NCBI GenBank assembly: GCA_947646735.1
Contig: CANTFK010000785.1
Location: 1 to 64,000, forward strand
Source: Peronospora farinosa
Taxonomy: Eukaryota > Oomycota > Peronosporomycetes > Peronosporales > Peronosporaceae
DNA length: 64,000 nucleotides
Direction of reading: 5' to 3'
Of this stretch, positions 1 through 12,564 are shown piece after piece. How positions within the stretch are numbered: the first letter of the stretch is position 1; every line of letters starts with the position of its first letter. The notes beneath the pieces were generated by a model. It saw only the letters and a program-made list of their open reading frames with translations, was not told where the DNA came from and ran no database searches. The position numbers and the translations under genes are program-made.

Positions 1-48
1 CTCAAGCGCACGTGTAAGCTAGTGACGGTACGTTCTAGCCCCGTTACA
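1..48 (-). repeat. Family B LTR fragment at window edge
   Basis: These bases are the reverse complement of the first 48 bases of the LTR at 49130 and 56535. The LTR terminus (TGTAACGGGG on the minus strand) abuts family C LTR sequence at position 49. A family B element therefore inserted into the C LTR of the left arm and runs off the window. Confidence 0.85.
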
Positions 49-240
49 ATAACAGATTAGTTTTATTAGACAGTTAACTATATTAAATACAGTTTTCTTT
101 TCCCTCTCAACTAAGCGTTTGTTTAGTTGATAAGCTTCCTCTGCTTACGTGTACGTGAGGTTCTGAGGCACCTGCTTTCACTGTAATCAGTAAAAGTAGA
201 CTATACTGTAATCAGTATAGTCGGGGGGTGCCCCATTACA
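49..240 (-). repeat. Partial family C LTR joined to element A
   Basis: This is the reverse complement of about the first 190 bases of the C LTR at 22257-22715. It joins element A pol at exactly the same base as in the right arm (position 240 here, 22257 there) and is cut by the family B LTR at 48/49. Confidence 0.85.
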
Positions 241-2479
241 AAGAGCATTTAGCAACTCTATACAGTGATCATCTTTAGCATACGCCGATCGAATGAGATC
301 AATAATAGAAAACGACAACGTAGTAACATGAGCAAGCTCATAGTCAGGTCTGCGTGACAACGCATCAGCCAAATCATTTTGCTTGCCCGACTTATATTTC
401 ACCTCGAAGTTGTATTCGGCAAAGAATGACAGCCATCTGGCCATTCTCTGCGAGAGATGCGGCGACTGAGTCGCAGTGCGTAAAGACGCATAATCAGTAT
501 AGATTACAAAAGGATTCGAGCCCATCAGATTAACTTTGAATTTGACCAGAGCATACTTCATCGCAAGTAGCTCTTTGTCTGAACTGGATAGTTCTTTTCT
601 GCAGCTTTCAGCTGGCGAGATTCAATAGCGATCACACGCTCACGGCCGTCATCATCTGTTTGTAACAAAGCACTGCCAATGGCAAATTTCGACGCATCAC
701 AGGCGACGCTAAACGGTCGATCAGGGTCTGGCAAAGCCAAAATAGGAGCATGTAGAAGGCTAGCCTTCACCGCTTGAAAAGCATCCTCGTGTTCGGCATG
801 CCAACACCATTCCACATACTTTTTAAGGAGATTAGACAATGGCCGAGCCATATCAGCGTAATTCTCGCTGTACTTGTGTAAGTAATTGGCAAGGCCAAGC
901 CATTTACGCAAGTCCTTCTGAGATTGTGGAACAGGCCAATCGACTATGGCTTTGACTTTGGCGGGATCCGCTCGTAGTCCTCGCTTCCCAATGAAGCACC
1001 CTAGAAAGGGAATTTCTTCGGCCCCGAAGATGCACTTAGATGCATTAGCATATAGCTTAGTAGTGCGCATGCACTCGAGCACAGCTCGTATATGAACAAT
1101 ATGGTTCTCAATATCTGACCGCCCATTTTCAGCTCGACTATGGATACAAATGTCATCAAAGTACGTCTGTGCGTAATTTTAATGGGGTCGAAACAATTGC
1201 GTCACCAAACGGTTAAACGTAGCCGTAGCATTAGATAGCCCCTACGGGATTACCACCCACTCCCAGAGCATACCGCTTGGGGTACTAACAGCAGTGAGCG
1301 GAATATTGCTAGCTCGCATGAGCAATTAGTAATAACCTTCGACTAAGTCAAGCGCACTGTACATTGTACAACCGACCATATTGTTCTGAAGAACATCTTT
1401 TCTAGGTATTGGCGTCTGCGCAGGTATAGTGGCTGAATTGAGCTTATTATAAGCATGAACGATACGCCATTTACCATTCAGTTTCTTTGCACATAAAGTG
1501 GGTGTAGAGTGCGGAGATTTGCTCTCGCGCACCATGCCCGCCGCGTGCTTTGCACGAAAGAACTCGTCAATGACGTCAAACTGTTCTTTGGTTAAAGGCT
1601 ACTGCCGTGTTACGCAGTATTTGGTTCCAGGAACCAAGTCAATTTCATGACGTACACCCCTATCAGGAGGTAAAACAGACGGTGGATCGTAACACACCAC
1701 GCCCTGGAATTCCTTAACTAAATCATAGTAAGGATCTGAAGGGTTCTTCAGAATAGATGCCCCACTACGTGCACTTAGCGACGCCTTTGTATCTTCAAGG
1801 ACTGTGTCATCGACAAGCGAGGATGCGTTCAACTCGAGGTCGGATCGAATGACCACCATATCGGATAAATTACCAGCCTTCAAGGTTTGATGAAATGCAT
1901 CCGCAGACATTTCGTCTAGCTCTAAGAGAGCATTTAATGATGGGAGGACCTCAAGATCAGCCTCACCATCTGCATCACCTGTTACTACGTTGACCAGGGT
2001 GTACAACTGGTCACTGACATCACTACGCGATAAAACAGATGCTTTGCGTCTCGCAGCTGCCATCTGGCGACGCTGCCGTCTCATTGACGAGACCGTACTC
2101 TTCAAAGTACTTGGGATACCATCATCCCCAAGGTCAACAGACCTTTTGTCATTTACCTGCCTTATGCGATGGCCGATGTCAATATCGACATCCAGTGGGT
2201 CACTGGTACCAGTGACTTCACTAACAAGGTCATCGACCTTCACTTGATCTATACGAGAGCCGATGTCATTACCGACATCCAGTAAGTAACTAGTTCCAGT
2301 GACCTCACTAACAAGGTCATCGACCTTCACTTGCTCTATACGAGAGCCAATGTCATAACCGACATCCAGTGAATCGCATTTACAGCCAATATCACTAACA
2401 AGGTTATCGACCTTCACGTGCTCTATACGAGAGCCGATGTCATTACCGGCATCCAGTGAATTGCATTTACAGCAAATAT
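241..2479 (-). pseudogene. Family A pol 3' half: repeat linker, RT, RNase H (left copy)
   Basis: Read right to left on the minus strand, this holds a linker with tandem repeats (core [16 protein letters not shown]), then the Ty3/gypsy RT start ([34 protein letters not shown]). The RT palm and thumb follow ([25 protein letters not shown]), then RNase H ([35 protein letters not shown]). It is broken by several stops and frameshifts between about 540 and 1640. Integrase is missing because the sequence switches to a C LTR at 240. The element cannot be autonomous. The family assignment rests on motif order and is firm. Confidence 0.85.
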
Positions 2480-4033
2480 TGTGGTGAAGTGCCAGGAGAA
2501 TCGGGGCCCAGGGTAACAAGGCCCCAGGGTACCAGGGTACAGGGGCCCCAGGGTGCAAGGGCTCAGGCCTCGCAAGGTCCCAAGGTTCAATAGAGGGTCA
2601 CCAGGGACAGGGTTTCCAGTCACCAGGGACCGGAGTACTAGTCACCAGGGATAGGGTTTTCAGTTACCGGGGATAGGGATACCAGTTACCGGGGACAGGG
2701 CTTCTAGTAACCGGGGACAAGGGTATCAGTAGGGCACCAGGGACAGGGCACCAGGGACAGGGGTACCAGCTACCGGGGACAGGGGTACCAGTCACCGGGG
2801 ACAGGGGTACCAGGGGAAGGGTGTAGGGGAAGGGGAAGGGGAGGGAGGGGAAAGGGTACCAGGCAGGGGTATCAAACGTCCAGGGGCAAAGGTACAAGGT
2901 TACCCTACCGTGCTCACACCAGGACCCGAAAGGGCCAGTGCCCCGAGGTGGTCCAGGGTCCTAAGGTCAAAGAAGGTACAAGGTAATTCAACCTGCAGAG
3001 TCGGTACAGGCCCCAAGGTCCAAGAGCACAGGGTACAAGAGCCCAGGGTATCAGGGATCAGGGGCCCAGGGGTACAGGGGCCCAGGGGTACAGAGGGCCC
3101 AGGGGTACAGAGGCCCAGGGGCCCAGGGGTACAGGGGCCCAGGGGTACAGGGGCCCAGGGGTACAGGGCCCAGGGGCCTAATGTCCGAGGGTGCAGAATC
3201 GGTACACAGAATATCGAAGATTACAGGAAGTACAGGTACCAAGGAGCCAGTTCTTCCTCGAAGAGTCGACACGTGGTACTATCCAGATCAAAGGGTTAGG
3301 GTTAGGCAAGAAAAAACATACAAAGTATAAGGTAAATAAACACACTTGAATTTGCATTACACGTGGCAGCTCCAAGCGCCTCCTTCAAGCCTCTCCGTCA
3401 CCTCACCTATTCCGGGCGGGATACCCTTTGGCCCACCGACGTCAGGTGAGGTGACGGCTCAAGCAACGCAAGTTGAACCTCAGGATAGTTGGCCTGAGGT
3501 GTCAAGTTAGTGTCAAGACTCAAGTGCGAGCTTGTTTTGATCTACCCACCTGTTCCGGGGAAGGGATTTATTTTGGCCCCCCCCGTTGAAGACAGACGTG
3601 TGGTAAGATTCAAGCTCGAACGAACCCCAGGAAGTATTTTGGCCTGTGGGTTCGTACCCATTCCACGACCCGCTATAGGAAGCGGTTTCCCTACGGCGAA
3701 CAAGAAAAGGGGTCGAAAGACCAAGAAACCGTTAGCCACCGAAGGGGTATATAGTACCAGGTGCACTGCTCTCGACCCAGTCGATTGAGCCCAAGAAACC
3801 CTGGGCCCGAGTGAAGCATATCCACTCGTGGCCCCCAAGTCCCTCCATACAAGACCAAGTCTTTAAGTCTTCTGCGTCTAACGAGGAGCAAGACCAGCCA
3901 AGCCGACGGGTACACAAGGTGAGACCCAAGGTTGACGCGACACGGTATCGGGGTACCCCCTCCGTAAGTCGGCAGTCCGGCGCTGTGTGTGTTTGTGGTT
4001 CTCTCACGTCGTTTGAGAATCCACTCCACCACA
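2480..4033 (-). mobile_element. Solo LTR of family D' inserted in element A (left copy)
   Basis: A 1.55 kb block with TG...CA ends (TGTGGTGGAG start and CTTCACCACA end on the minus strand) interrupts the DIGS repeat linker of element A. Its unique part resembles the family D LTR at 46475. The other half is G/C-rich minisatellite with units of about 15-16 bp (GGCCCAGGGGTACAG) and about 22 bp. The flanks share ATAT, which suggests a short target duplication. The same insertion is at 18127-20017. Confidence 0.75.
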
Positions 4034-5849
4034 ATATCACTAACAAGGTCATCGACCTTAAATTGCTCTATACGAGAGCCAATATCACTAACAAGGTCAT
4101 CAACCTTAGCTTGCTCTATACAAGAGCCGATGTCGTTACCGACATCCAGTTTCTCAATATTACTATGAATATCACTCAACGGAGTACGTGCCGTCCCACT
4201 AGGTGTCACTGATCTCTGCTCGACACGATTATTGTTGACATTGGAGTTTATCAACTCGGATTTTCTAATGTCCAGCACGCTAACTGACTCAATTAGTGGC
4301 TCCTGCCAATAGCACTTTTGTTTCCTGTGAAGGTGGGTTCATGACTCTCCAAAGCTTTGCTAGGAACATTGCGCGTTGCGCCTAAAGTTTTGGATCACCA
4401 ATCGATCCATGTCTCATGGCGTTCCAGCCAGGCCATACCGAGAATGAGATCATATCTCGAGTCCAAACCTAGGACAAGACAGCGTTCAACGCTATTGAAG
4501 TCTAAGAACTTCACACCTAAGTTCAACGGAGCTTTAGGAACGGTGACACGTACATCTGTCGCGAGACGAACGGTTATACTGTCACCCTCTTGCGCTTCTA
4601 GCCCCTCAGCATACAGCTTACTCCCTTCAAGGGAACGACGTCGGACATAATTACCTGACGCCCTGAGTAAATAAGAATTGACCATGGTTTATCAAAGCCC
4701 TTATCGGTTGCCGACACATCCAACAAGCCTGACTTGTAATCTTGTTCTATGGGAGCATCCACAGAACCACCTGGGGCTAAGCTCCGTTTACCATTACCTC
4801 CTAAAGATTCACCAGAACTTAGTTCTTTCCCAGTAGGGCGCCCCGCGCCTAGTGGGAGCTGACGTTTTCCCCTGCGGTGCTCGCCTTTTGACTAGGAGCA
4901 GGGCTTCGGCTTTGCCGATTTGAACGTTGCTTTCGCAACGGGCAACTAGGACGGAGATGCCTAGTGCTTCCGCGCATGTAACATCTACGGATGTTACATT
5001 GCTGCTCAGCAGCTTGAAGCTCAGCTTCTTCAGCATGACTGAGGTCCATGGGTTCCTCCCTGTTAGAGGTGTTTGATTGATACCAGGGCAGACCATATCG
5101 AGCAGATTTAAAATTAAATTCAGCGTTAAATGCTATGCTTACCGCCTCTTCGAAAGTCGAAAGCTGAACACGAAAATCCTCCGTCCTAGCGACTGCAGTA
5201 CTACGTCCTTCCATAAAAATGGTTACTTGGACTACCTCTGCCAGAGGGTCCTGCTGCATAGCAGCAATGAGAGTTCTCAACTCTTAAACATAGTCCGACA
5301 ATTCTTTCTTGCCCTGTCGGGTAGCTAAGAAGCGTAAGCGCACACGATAAGCCTGATTAGGCGGTGCAAACACACAAGTTAATTGCTTTTTAAGAATTTC
5401 CCATGTGGGGAATGTAGCATTTACAAAGACATCGCTCGTTAGAGCCCACTCTCTAGCTCTTCCACCGAGCTTAGAAATGGCCAGGCCAACTCGTTGCTTA
5501 TATGACACAAGCATGGCGGCATCCATTGCCATTTCAACTTCTCGGATTCAGAGGAGAAGACTTTATCCCTCCTTCACCTCAAAGGTTTCAACGTTTAATC
5601 GATTGGGCGAGCCTTTGGCTCTGCATTGGGCACAGGTACAGGGATGTACTGTGTAGGCGCAGCTGACGCTGCCTGGTCATGGACCTGCCTGAGTAGCGTT
5701 GCTTCATAACGAATAAAGGCCTCAAGGCGAGCATTAAGGACCTCCGACCCTTGGGCCAAAAGGGCCTCGATTTGATCGGGCCAAACGAACGCAGATAATT
5801 TATCTAGCGCGAGTCGTTGCGCCTCAGAGAGGTGATTTTGACTCTCCAT
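4034..5849 (-). pseudogene. Family A gag and protease (left copy)
   Basis: Gag starts at the ATG ending at 5849 (MESQNHLSEAQRLALDKL) and continues through broken frames to a CCHC knuckle region near 4960. The knuckle region is better preserved in the right arm (CYMCGSTRHLRPSC). A protease-like segment at 4395-4685 keeps VRRRSLEGSKLY and the LGMAWLERHE flap, but the catalytic Asp-Ser/Thr-Gly position reads RASGN. Protease is probably dead. The first copies of the DIGS repeat follow before the D' insertion. Confidence 0.8.
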
Positions 5850-5909
5850 CCTCACATAGGGTCAGTCTTGAAAGTCTCAGGTGTAGGATTGACTACAAGT
5901 GCTACCAAG

Positions 5910-6480
5910 TGTAGCGGAGCAGCACAGCCCTTAGTCAGAGGAAGACTTTAGGCTGGAAGCCTGTTAGTTATAGAGACCTAGAACTAAATATATTTGCGGC
6001 TAAAAGCCACTTAGTTTTAAGGAACTAATTAAACGACTGAAAGTCACCCTGTTCTAAGGAACTAAGAAAGAGACCTTTAGTTAGTCAAGCAATAAGCTTA
6101 AGGTTCAGAGAACCAACGCACAGAGTGCAGGACAAGCTAGAAGCTTAAAGGTTCAGAGAACCAACGCACGAAGTGCACAAGAGAACAAGTCAGAACGACT
6201 TGCGATCTTAAACTCAAAAGTGAGAACTGATTTTGTTGATGCATTAAGATTTTATGAATAGTCCTACTCTAAGTACACTACACTAGATTAATTACTATAA
6301 TAGTAATTATTATATGCAGACTTTGCTATTGGACGACGTATCGTCTAAACATCTGTGTATGATGTACTTAGTACAGCGTTGTCGATTTATCGAATACTAA
6401 TCGATAAGATACGGTATTACCGAATACCGTATCTTAACGCTCATACTCAATACCTCTCTAAAGGGAAGTATCAAAATGCA
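5910..6480 (-). repeat. Family A 5' LTR (left copy)
   Basis: 571-bp LTR with TG/CA ends, the mirror of 15600-16169. It contains a perfect inverted repeat (AGATACGGTATT ... AATACCGTATCT) near its 5' end. The primer binding site lies just inside at about 5895-5908 and reads TGGTAGCACTTG on the minus strand. Confidence 0.8.
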
Positions 6481-8530
6481 TTATCTATATACTGTCCGTC
6501 TGTCTGTCCGTTTGATCCTTTTCCGGCATTCGGATTGGCTACTTTTGCGTTATTTACTAATTTTGGATTGGCTGATTTTGCATTTTTGGCTCATTTTGCA
6601 ATGGCTAACTATGCATTTTTGTATTAATAAGTACATGTGCAGATCTACATAACAGAGTGTCCATAGGTCATGCTTTTATTTATAACATTAATATGCGAAA
6701 CGATGGCACACATAAATGTTCATATGCATTGCAATATCAAGCACATCATTTCTTAAATATATTAGATGAGACACATGCTTTCGAATTGTTTTTTGAAACA
6801 TAGACTCAGGGCTCAACTAATACACTTCAACGTGGCAAAAGCAAGCGTAGTGATCAGGTTTAAGTGGATGCAGTTACAATGAGCGAATAAACTTAAATTT
6901 CATGCATCATACTTATTTATTTACCTGAGACAACCGTATATTCTACATGACGGAAACGACGGGCTTACATTCACCTTTATATTCATCACTTTATCTATTG
7001 AACCGGATATATAGAAGTAAAGAGATGGGTGCAAAGATCAAAAGAAACTTTGCTTACTGTGTCCCTCAAAACGACGGGTACACATTGATCTGCGAAACGA
7101 CAGGTATACATTGGCCGGCGTCGACGCGTATACCTTGGCTTTTTTACACATTGACCATAAAATATATTAATTTACCTTAGTAAACTGGATATAAAATAAG
7201 GTTAAATGGTGGGTCAATATGCTATCAGCGTAAAATTTGCGCACCCATATGTCGGGACGACGGATTAAGAGTCCTAGACTTTAGTATCAAAAAGCTGCAG
7301 ATAATCTGAAAGTAGCATGAAAAAAGCTGATTGACACACCAACATTCGGTCCTTTTCATGTAATTAATTTTATTTATCGTCCTTTCGGACCTTATCGTCG
7401 CAGCGATGGCTGAGCACTTTTACTTATTTGCATTAACGCAAGCAGAATTTCATCACTAATATTTTTAATTAGCAATATATATCAGGTATAGCAATAAATT
7501 TTTTCGGACATCCATCTATAGGAGTGGGTAGCATAACTGAAATTTGTATAGTTAAATCTTTATAACAACTCCGTCCATCATGCTATATAAATAAACGATA
7601 AACCATTATAACGACGGGTACACATTGAATTTCATATCCATCACTTTACTGAGTCAACCGGATATACTAAGGTAAGCAGATGGGTGCGAACTTTTACAGG
7701 CAGATTTTACACACCGTTTCCGTCAGAACGACGGGTGAGCATATCTATGTTAAGATATATTGTGGGCCAGGGTACTATCAGCGTAGAATCGCGCCCCTAT
7801 CCGACGGAACAAATGGGCACTACCAAAAGCTGCACACAGGTAAAATGTTGTATTAAAAATTGATTGACACACATAGAAGAAATTACATACGGTCCTATAT
7901 ACATATTTAGATCTATATATTCGGTCTGCACGCTACTATCCGTCGGGACGACGGATGCACATTGAACCTTATACCCATCACTTTACCTTAATTGTGTAAG
8001 GTAAAATGTTGGGCTCGAAGGTCAAAAGGCAAAATTTAGTCACCATGTCCGTTGGAACGACGAGTACACATTGACCTTTATATCATCAATTTAATGTAGT
8101 CAACCAAAATGGTAAAACGATGATGTAAAGGTCAATATATTACAGGCGTCGACTCGCGCACTATATCCGTCTGAATGACGGGTATACACCCTAGCAAATC
8201 ACTGCGTTTAACATGCCAATATATTCATCTTCGCACCATCAGAACGACAGGTGAACACCATAAAAGAGGTGGGTCTATGAAACATGATGCAATCGTGTAT
8301 CGATCCACTAGTGTGTAGGCATTATCTAAATGTAAATAACTGTATATCAACGCGTTCCAGAAATTCGTCAATTTGTACCCGGCGGAACGACGGGTTTACA
8401 TTGGGCTGAATACACATTGACTTTGATAACTCTTAATTTACCTAATTCAAGCTGATATTCTAAGCAGAGTGATTCACCAATATACATGTACTGTAGAAGT
8501 ATCCGTCGGAACGACGGGTACACACCCTCG
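6481..8530. mobile_element. Palindrome-rich non-autonomous unit 1 (Helitron-like)
   Basis: First of three direct copies of an AT-rich unit. It starts with CTATATACTGTCCGTCTGTC and a run that reads GATTGGCTACTTTTGC. It then carries many copies of the palindrome CCGTCGGAACGACGG or its variants, usually followed by GTACACATTGACC. No ORF longer than about 90 codons looks coding. The start resembles Helitron 5' termini (TCTATATAATAAAA in units 2 and 3). I see no convincing CTRR hairpin end, so the class is uncertain. Its 5' end is cut by the A LTR. Confidence 0.55.
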
Positions 8531-10312
8531 TCTATATAATAAAAGAATACTGTCCGTCCGTCCGTTTGATCCTTTTCCGGCATTCGGATTGGCTACTTTT
8601 GCATTAATTGCTACTTTTGGATTGGCTGACTATGCATTTTTGGCTCATTTTCCATTAGCAGAGTTTGCCTTTTTGTGTTGATAATTGCATGTGTGATTTC
8701 CATATTAGAGTATCCATTGGTCGTGCTTCTATCTATAACACTTATATACAAAACGATTGCACACATACGTGTTCATATTAGATATAAACACAGCTTATTT
8801 ATAAAAAAAAAGGTGAGACACATGCTTCATCATCATTTTAATTCATGGGCTCAGTGCTTGAATATTACACTAGAAAGTTGGCAAAAGCAAGCGTTCTCAT
8901 CAGATTATATTAAAGCTGCTTACAATAAGTGATGTGACCCATATGTGTTGTATGTGCATTTTGTATATATTGTTACGAGAGCAGAATTCCATAATATGAT
9001 TTAGTCCATCCCTGGGTGTCCTTATGTCGTGCTTATATCCATAAATTGAATATACGAAGCGTAAATGTTCATATGTATCATTACATATTGCAATATCAAA
9101 CATAGATTTTTTAGGAGAGTAGATGAGGCACATACTTTCACTTCGTTAGTCAAAACATGGGCTCCGTTCTCATATAATACACTAAATAGTGGCAAAAGCA
9201 AGCGTAGTGATAAGGTTCAAGTGGATGCAGTTACAAAAAGCGAATCGACTCATATGTAATGCATCATACTTATTCATTTACCTGAGTCAACCGTATATTC
9301 TACATTACGGAACGACGGGATTACATTCACCTTTATACCCATCACTTTACCGTATTGAACCGGATACATAGAAGTAAATAGATGGGTACGAATATTAAAC
9401 GATAGACTTCGCTTATTGTGTCCGTCAGAACGACGGGTACACATAGACATGCGAAACGACGGGTACAAATTGACCTGCGAAATGGCAGGTATACTGACAC
9501 GCCATTGGCTGGCAGAGGGACAATCTGTTATACCAACTGGCATGTCAATACATTGACCGACGATAGGTGCACATATTATGCGCTGCCAGTATTTATACTT
9601 TCCTTTGACTTTCCTTAGAATATCAGGTTGCTTTACGTAAGCTGATAAGTATGAAATTTAGTGAAGGTCGGTATATTGAACCATTAATTCAATTTCAAAT
9701 ATCTGGTTGGGTCAAGTCATTGTGACTATGTCTATGGATGATATAAATGGATAAGTAAAATGTGTACCTATCGATCGTCGAAACGACGGGTGAACACCAT
9801 TACTTATTTGCATTAACGTAAGCACATTTCAATCATTGTTATACATTGTTATATTAGTTAGTAATTTTTATGAGGTCTAGCAATCTATTTTGTCGGACAT
9901 CCATCCATAGAAATGGGTATTATGACTGAAATTTGTATAGCATAATCTATATAATTACTCCGTTTATCATGCTATAACAATGAACAGAAAAATTCACAGA
10001 GCGCGTGTACACATTAAGCTTCACACCCATCACTTACAGAGTCAACCGGATATTCTAAATAATAGGAAATGGGTAGGAACATTTACATGCACCATGTTCG
10101 TCGAGACATCGGGTAACACCCTAACTTTTGAAACGACAGGTATACATTGACCTTCATACACATTACCTTTTAGAACTAATCAATTACCTAAGTCAATATA
10201 CGATCAGCGTCAAATTTGTGCACCTATCGGTCGAAACGACGGGAACACCCCTATATATGTATTATTAATAGCATAAAACCATGTCCGTCGGAACGACGGG
10301 TACACACCCTCG
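8531..10312. mobile_element. Palindrome-rich non-autonomous unit 2 (Helitron-like)
   Basis: Second direct copy, starting TCTATATAATAAAAG straight after ACACCCTCG. It aligns with unit 1 throughout: 8690-9410 with 6640-7060, and 9830-9990 with 7430-7590. It contains about 10 copies of the palindromic motif. No coding capacity is seen. Confidence 0.55.
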
Positions 10313-11790
10313 TCTATATAATAATACTTTACTGTCCGTCCGTCTGTCTGTTTGATCCTTTTCCGGCATTCGGATTGGCTACTTTTGCATTATTTGCTAA
10401 TTTTGGATTGGCTGATTATACATATTAGTGCGAGCAGGTCAGTTGTACACGTTGCATCAAAAATTGTTTGACACACCTAAAGATAACCAACATATACGGA
10501 TCGACGTATGATGTTATGCAATAAATCTGTCGGTCATCTATATGTAAAAATGGATAGCATGACTGAAATCTATATCGTAAAATCATTACAATAAAATTCC
10601 GATTGTCGTGTAATATAATGAAATGGAAATTTACGGAACGACGAGTACACGTTCACCTTCATACCCATAGATTAATTTAGATGACTGATTATACGAAATT
10701 TAAAAGCATACTTCGCTTACTGTGTTCGTAGGAACGACGGGTACATATTGACCTGCGAAACGACAGGTACACATTGACCAGCGTCGGCAGGTAGACCTTG
10801 CCTTTCATATCATATGTAGCAATTACCTGACTCAACCAGAATAATAAGTGAGTACGAAGTTTATTTAGCAGATGTTTGCTCACCATGCCCGTCGGAACGA
10901 CGAGTGAGCATCCCTAATTTAAGATATATTATGGTGGGCCAGGGTACTATCAGATTAGAATCGCGCCCCTATCCGACGGAACAATGGGCACTACCAAAAG
11001 CTGCACGCAGGCAAAAGGTTGTATTAAAAATTGATTGACACACATAGAAAAAATTGCATTCGGTCCTTTATGCATATTTAGATCTATATATTCGGTCTGC
11101 ACGCTACTATCCGTCGGAACGACGGGTGCACATTGAATGTCATACCCATCACTTTACCTTAATAGTGTTCAGTAAAATGTTGGGCTCGAAGGTCAAAAGG
11201 CAAAGTTCAATCACCATGTCCGTTGTAACGACGAGTACACATTCACCTTTATATCATCATTTTAATGTAGTCAACCAAAATGTTAAAACGATGATGTAAA
11301 GGTCAATATATTACAGGCGTCGACTCGCGCACTATATCCGTCGAAATGACGGGTATACACCCTAGCAAATTACTGCGTTTAACATGCCAATATATTCATC
11401 TTCGCACCATCAGAACGACAGGTGAACACCATAAAAGAGGTGGGTCTATGAAACATGATGCAATCGTGTATCGATCCACTAGGGTGTAGGCATTATCTAA
11501 ATGTAAATAACTGTATATCAACGCGTTCCAGAAATTCGTCCCGGCGGAACGACGGGTTTACATTGGGCTGAATACACATTGACTTTAATACCTATTAATT
11601 GGTCAATCACTCTGCTTAGAATATTACCTAATTCAAGCTGATATTCTAAGCAGAGTGATTGACCAGTATACATGTACTGTAGGGGTATCCGTCGGAACGA
11701 CGGGTAAATACCCTCGTATGCAATAAAAGGAAACATCAAACGTAAACTCTCGGAAAGACGCTACAACCGTCGTGTAACCCCGTTACAGGC
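10313..11790. mobile_element. Palindrome-rich non-autonomous unit 3 (Helitron-like)
   Basis: Third copy, starting TCTATATAATAATAC after ACACCCTCG. 10907-11705 is a close direct duplicate of 7728-8530 in unit 1, with only scattered differences. It ends with ACCCTCGT followed by a 70-bp block (11719-11790) that recurs inverted at 15528-15599. No coding capacity is seen. Confidence 0.55.
11719..11790 (+). repeat. About 70-bp inverted repeat flanking the unique pocket, left copy
   Basis: The block AATAAAAGGAA ... CTACAACCGTCGTGTAACCCC is mirrored at 15528-15599 with a few mismatches. The pair brackets the 3.7 kb that holds the membrane-protein genes. It could be termini of an old element or an LTR relic. 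Confidence 0.55.
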
Positions 11791-12564
11791 AATGTTGGAC
11801 CCTCCATCGTTGCTAGTGCGGTCTACTACCTAGCAGATATCTTGCACTTATCAGTGTAGAAAAATCTGTTCTCTTTCTAGTATCGCCAGTTCTCTGTTGT
11901 CATATCGGGGCAAGGTCTACCTATTTCTTGTTGTTTTTGAAGAGCAGAAAAAAAGATACTATTCTTGCACTATAGCGATAAAGTAGAATACAGTAGCTTG
12001 TGTCCAAAGTCGTGAATCTTCTCTTTTACACGGGACTTCAATGACTCCAGTTGATGTAAAGTCATATTTTTGTGAACATGTGAAAAAATTGCCAAATTTT
12101 GACACGGAATTTACTGAAGTATTTGGACGAATGCAGCTTTTGTGACATCCCATAATGGAGTTAGGCTGACGCGAAAGTTTATCGTCTTCGATAGACGATT
12201 TCTAACCGTACATGGCTATTCTGCAATAAGAGCATGTGCTCGAGCTTCATGCTTCGAAATAATCTAAATTACCTTAATGCAGTTAAGCTTTCGTAGATAT
12301 CATTCGCGTTTTCGACTCACGTACTTATAAATTTGCTTAGCATCTAAAAAATATTATGATCAGTCTTCTGACCAACGATACAGGCACGAGCCAAGTTGGT
12401 GGAAGGTGTGAGCCACGACTCCTGTCCTTCTGTGCATGTTGTTTATAAGGTAAGGGCTCAATAAACGTGAAACCTTCGTTGTGATAGTGTCTGCGATGAG
12501 CATAATTACAAGTCAATCAATTCCTTACAGTCATAGGTATCTGACAATAGTGGTTCACATAGCG
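11791..12564. other. Gene relic related to the 42-kb locus
   Basis: No intact gene. 12356-12440, read on the minus strand, encodes a stretch ending TFHQLGSCLYRWSED followed by a stop. It matches the C-terminus of the ORF at 42054-42293 (TFCQLGSSLHRWSED). Weaker matches continue through 12000-12320 with 42340-42480. 11840-12000 also resembles 15380-15500. The whole is an inverted, decayed copy of sequence at 42 kb. Confidence 0.5.

Larger units (their letters stand above)
49..6480 (-). repeat. Left arm of a 6.4-6.9 kb inverted repeat
   Basis: The whole arm is the reverse complement of 15600-22449 with scattered substitutions and indels. It includes the A LTR, gag, protease, inserted D' LTR, RT, RNase H and the start of a C LTR. 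Both arms share the same frameshift in RNase H (the ORF ends in PVQTKSYLR and coding resumes at MKYALVKF). The arms therefore descend from an already decayed copy. Both end, on the spacer side, exactly at the outer edge of the A LTR. Confidence 0.85.

Noticed and set aside
2910..3299. Collagen-like Gly-Pro-rich ORFs here and at 18864-19441
   Set aside because: They are translations of the 15-17-bp minisatellite in the D' LTR; unit length is not a multiple of three throughout and the ORFs run into LTR sequence.
6900..11720. CRISPR-like array suggested by about 30 similar short repeats
   Set aside because: Spacing is irregular (25 to 350 bp), intervals are themselves duplicated, and the genome is eukaryotic.
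6947..11739. Many short ORFs containing SFRR- or RRVH-type repeats
   Set aside because: They are read-through of the palindromic motif in different frames on both strands, with no conserved protein between units.
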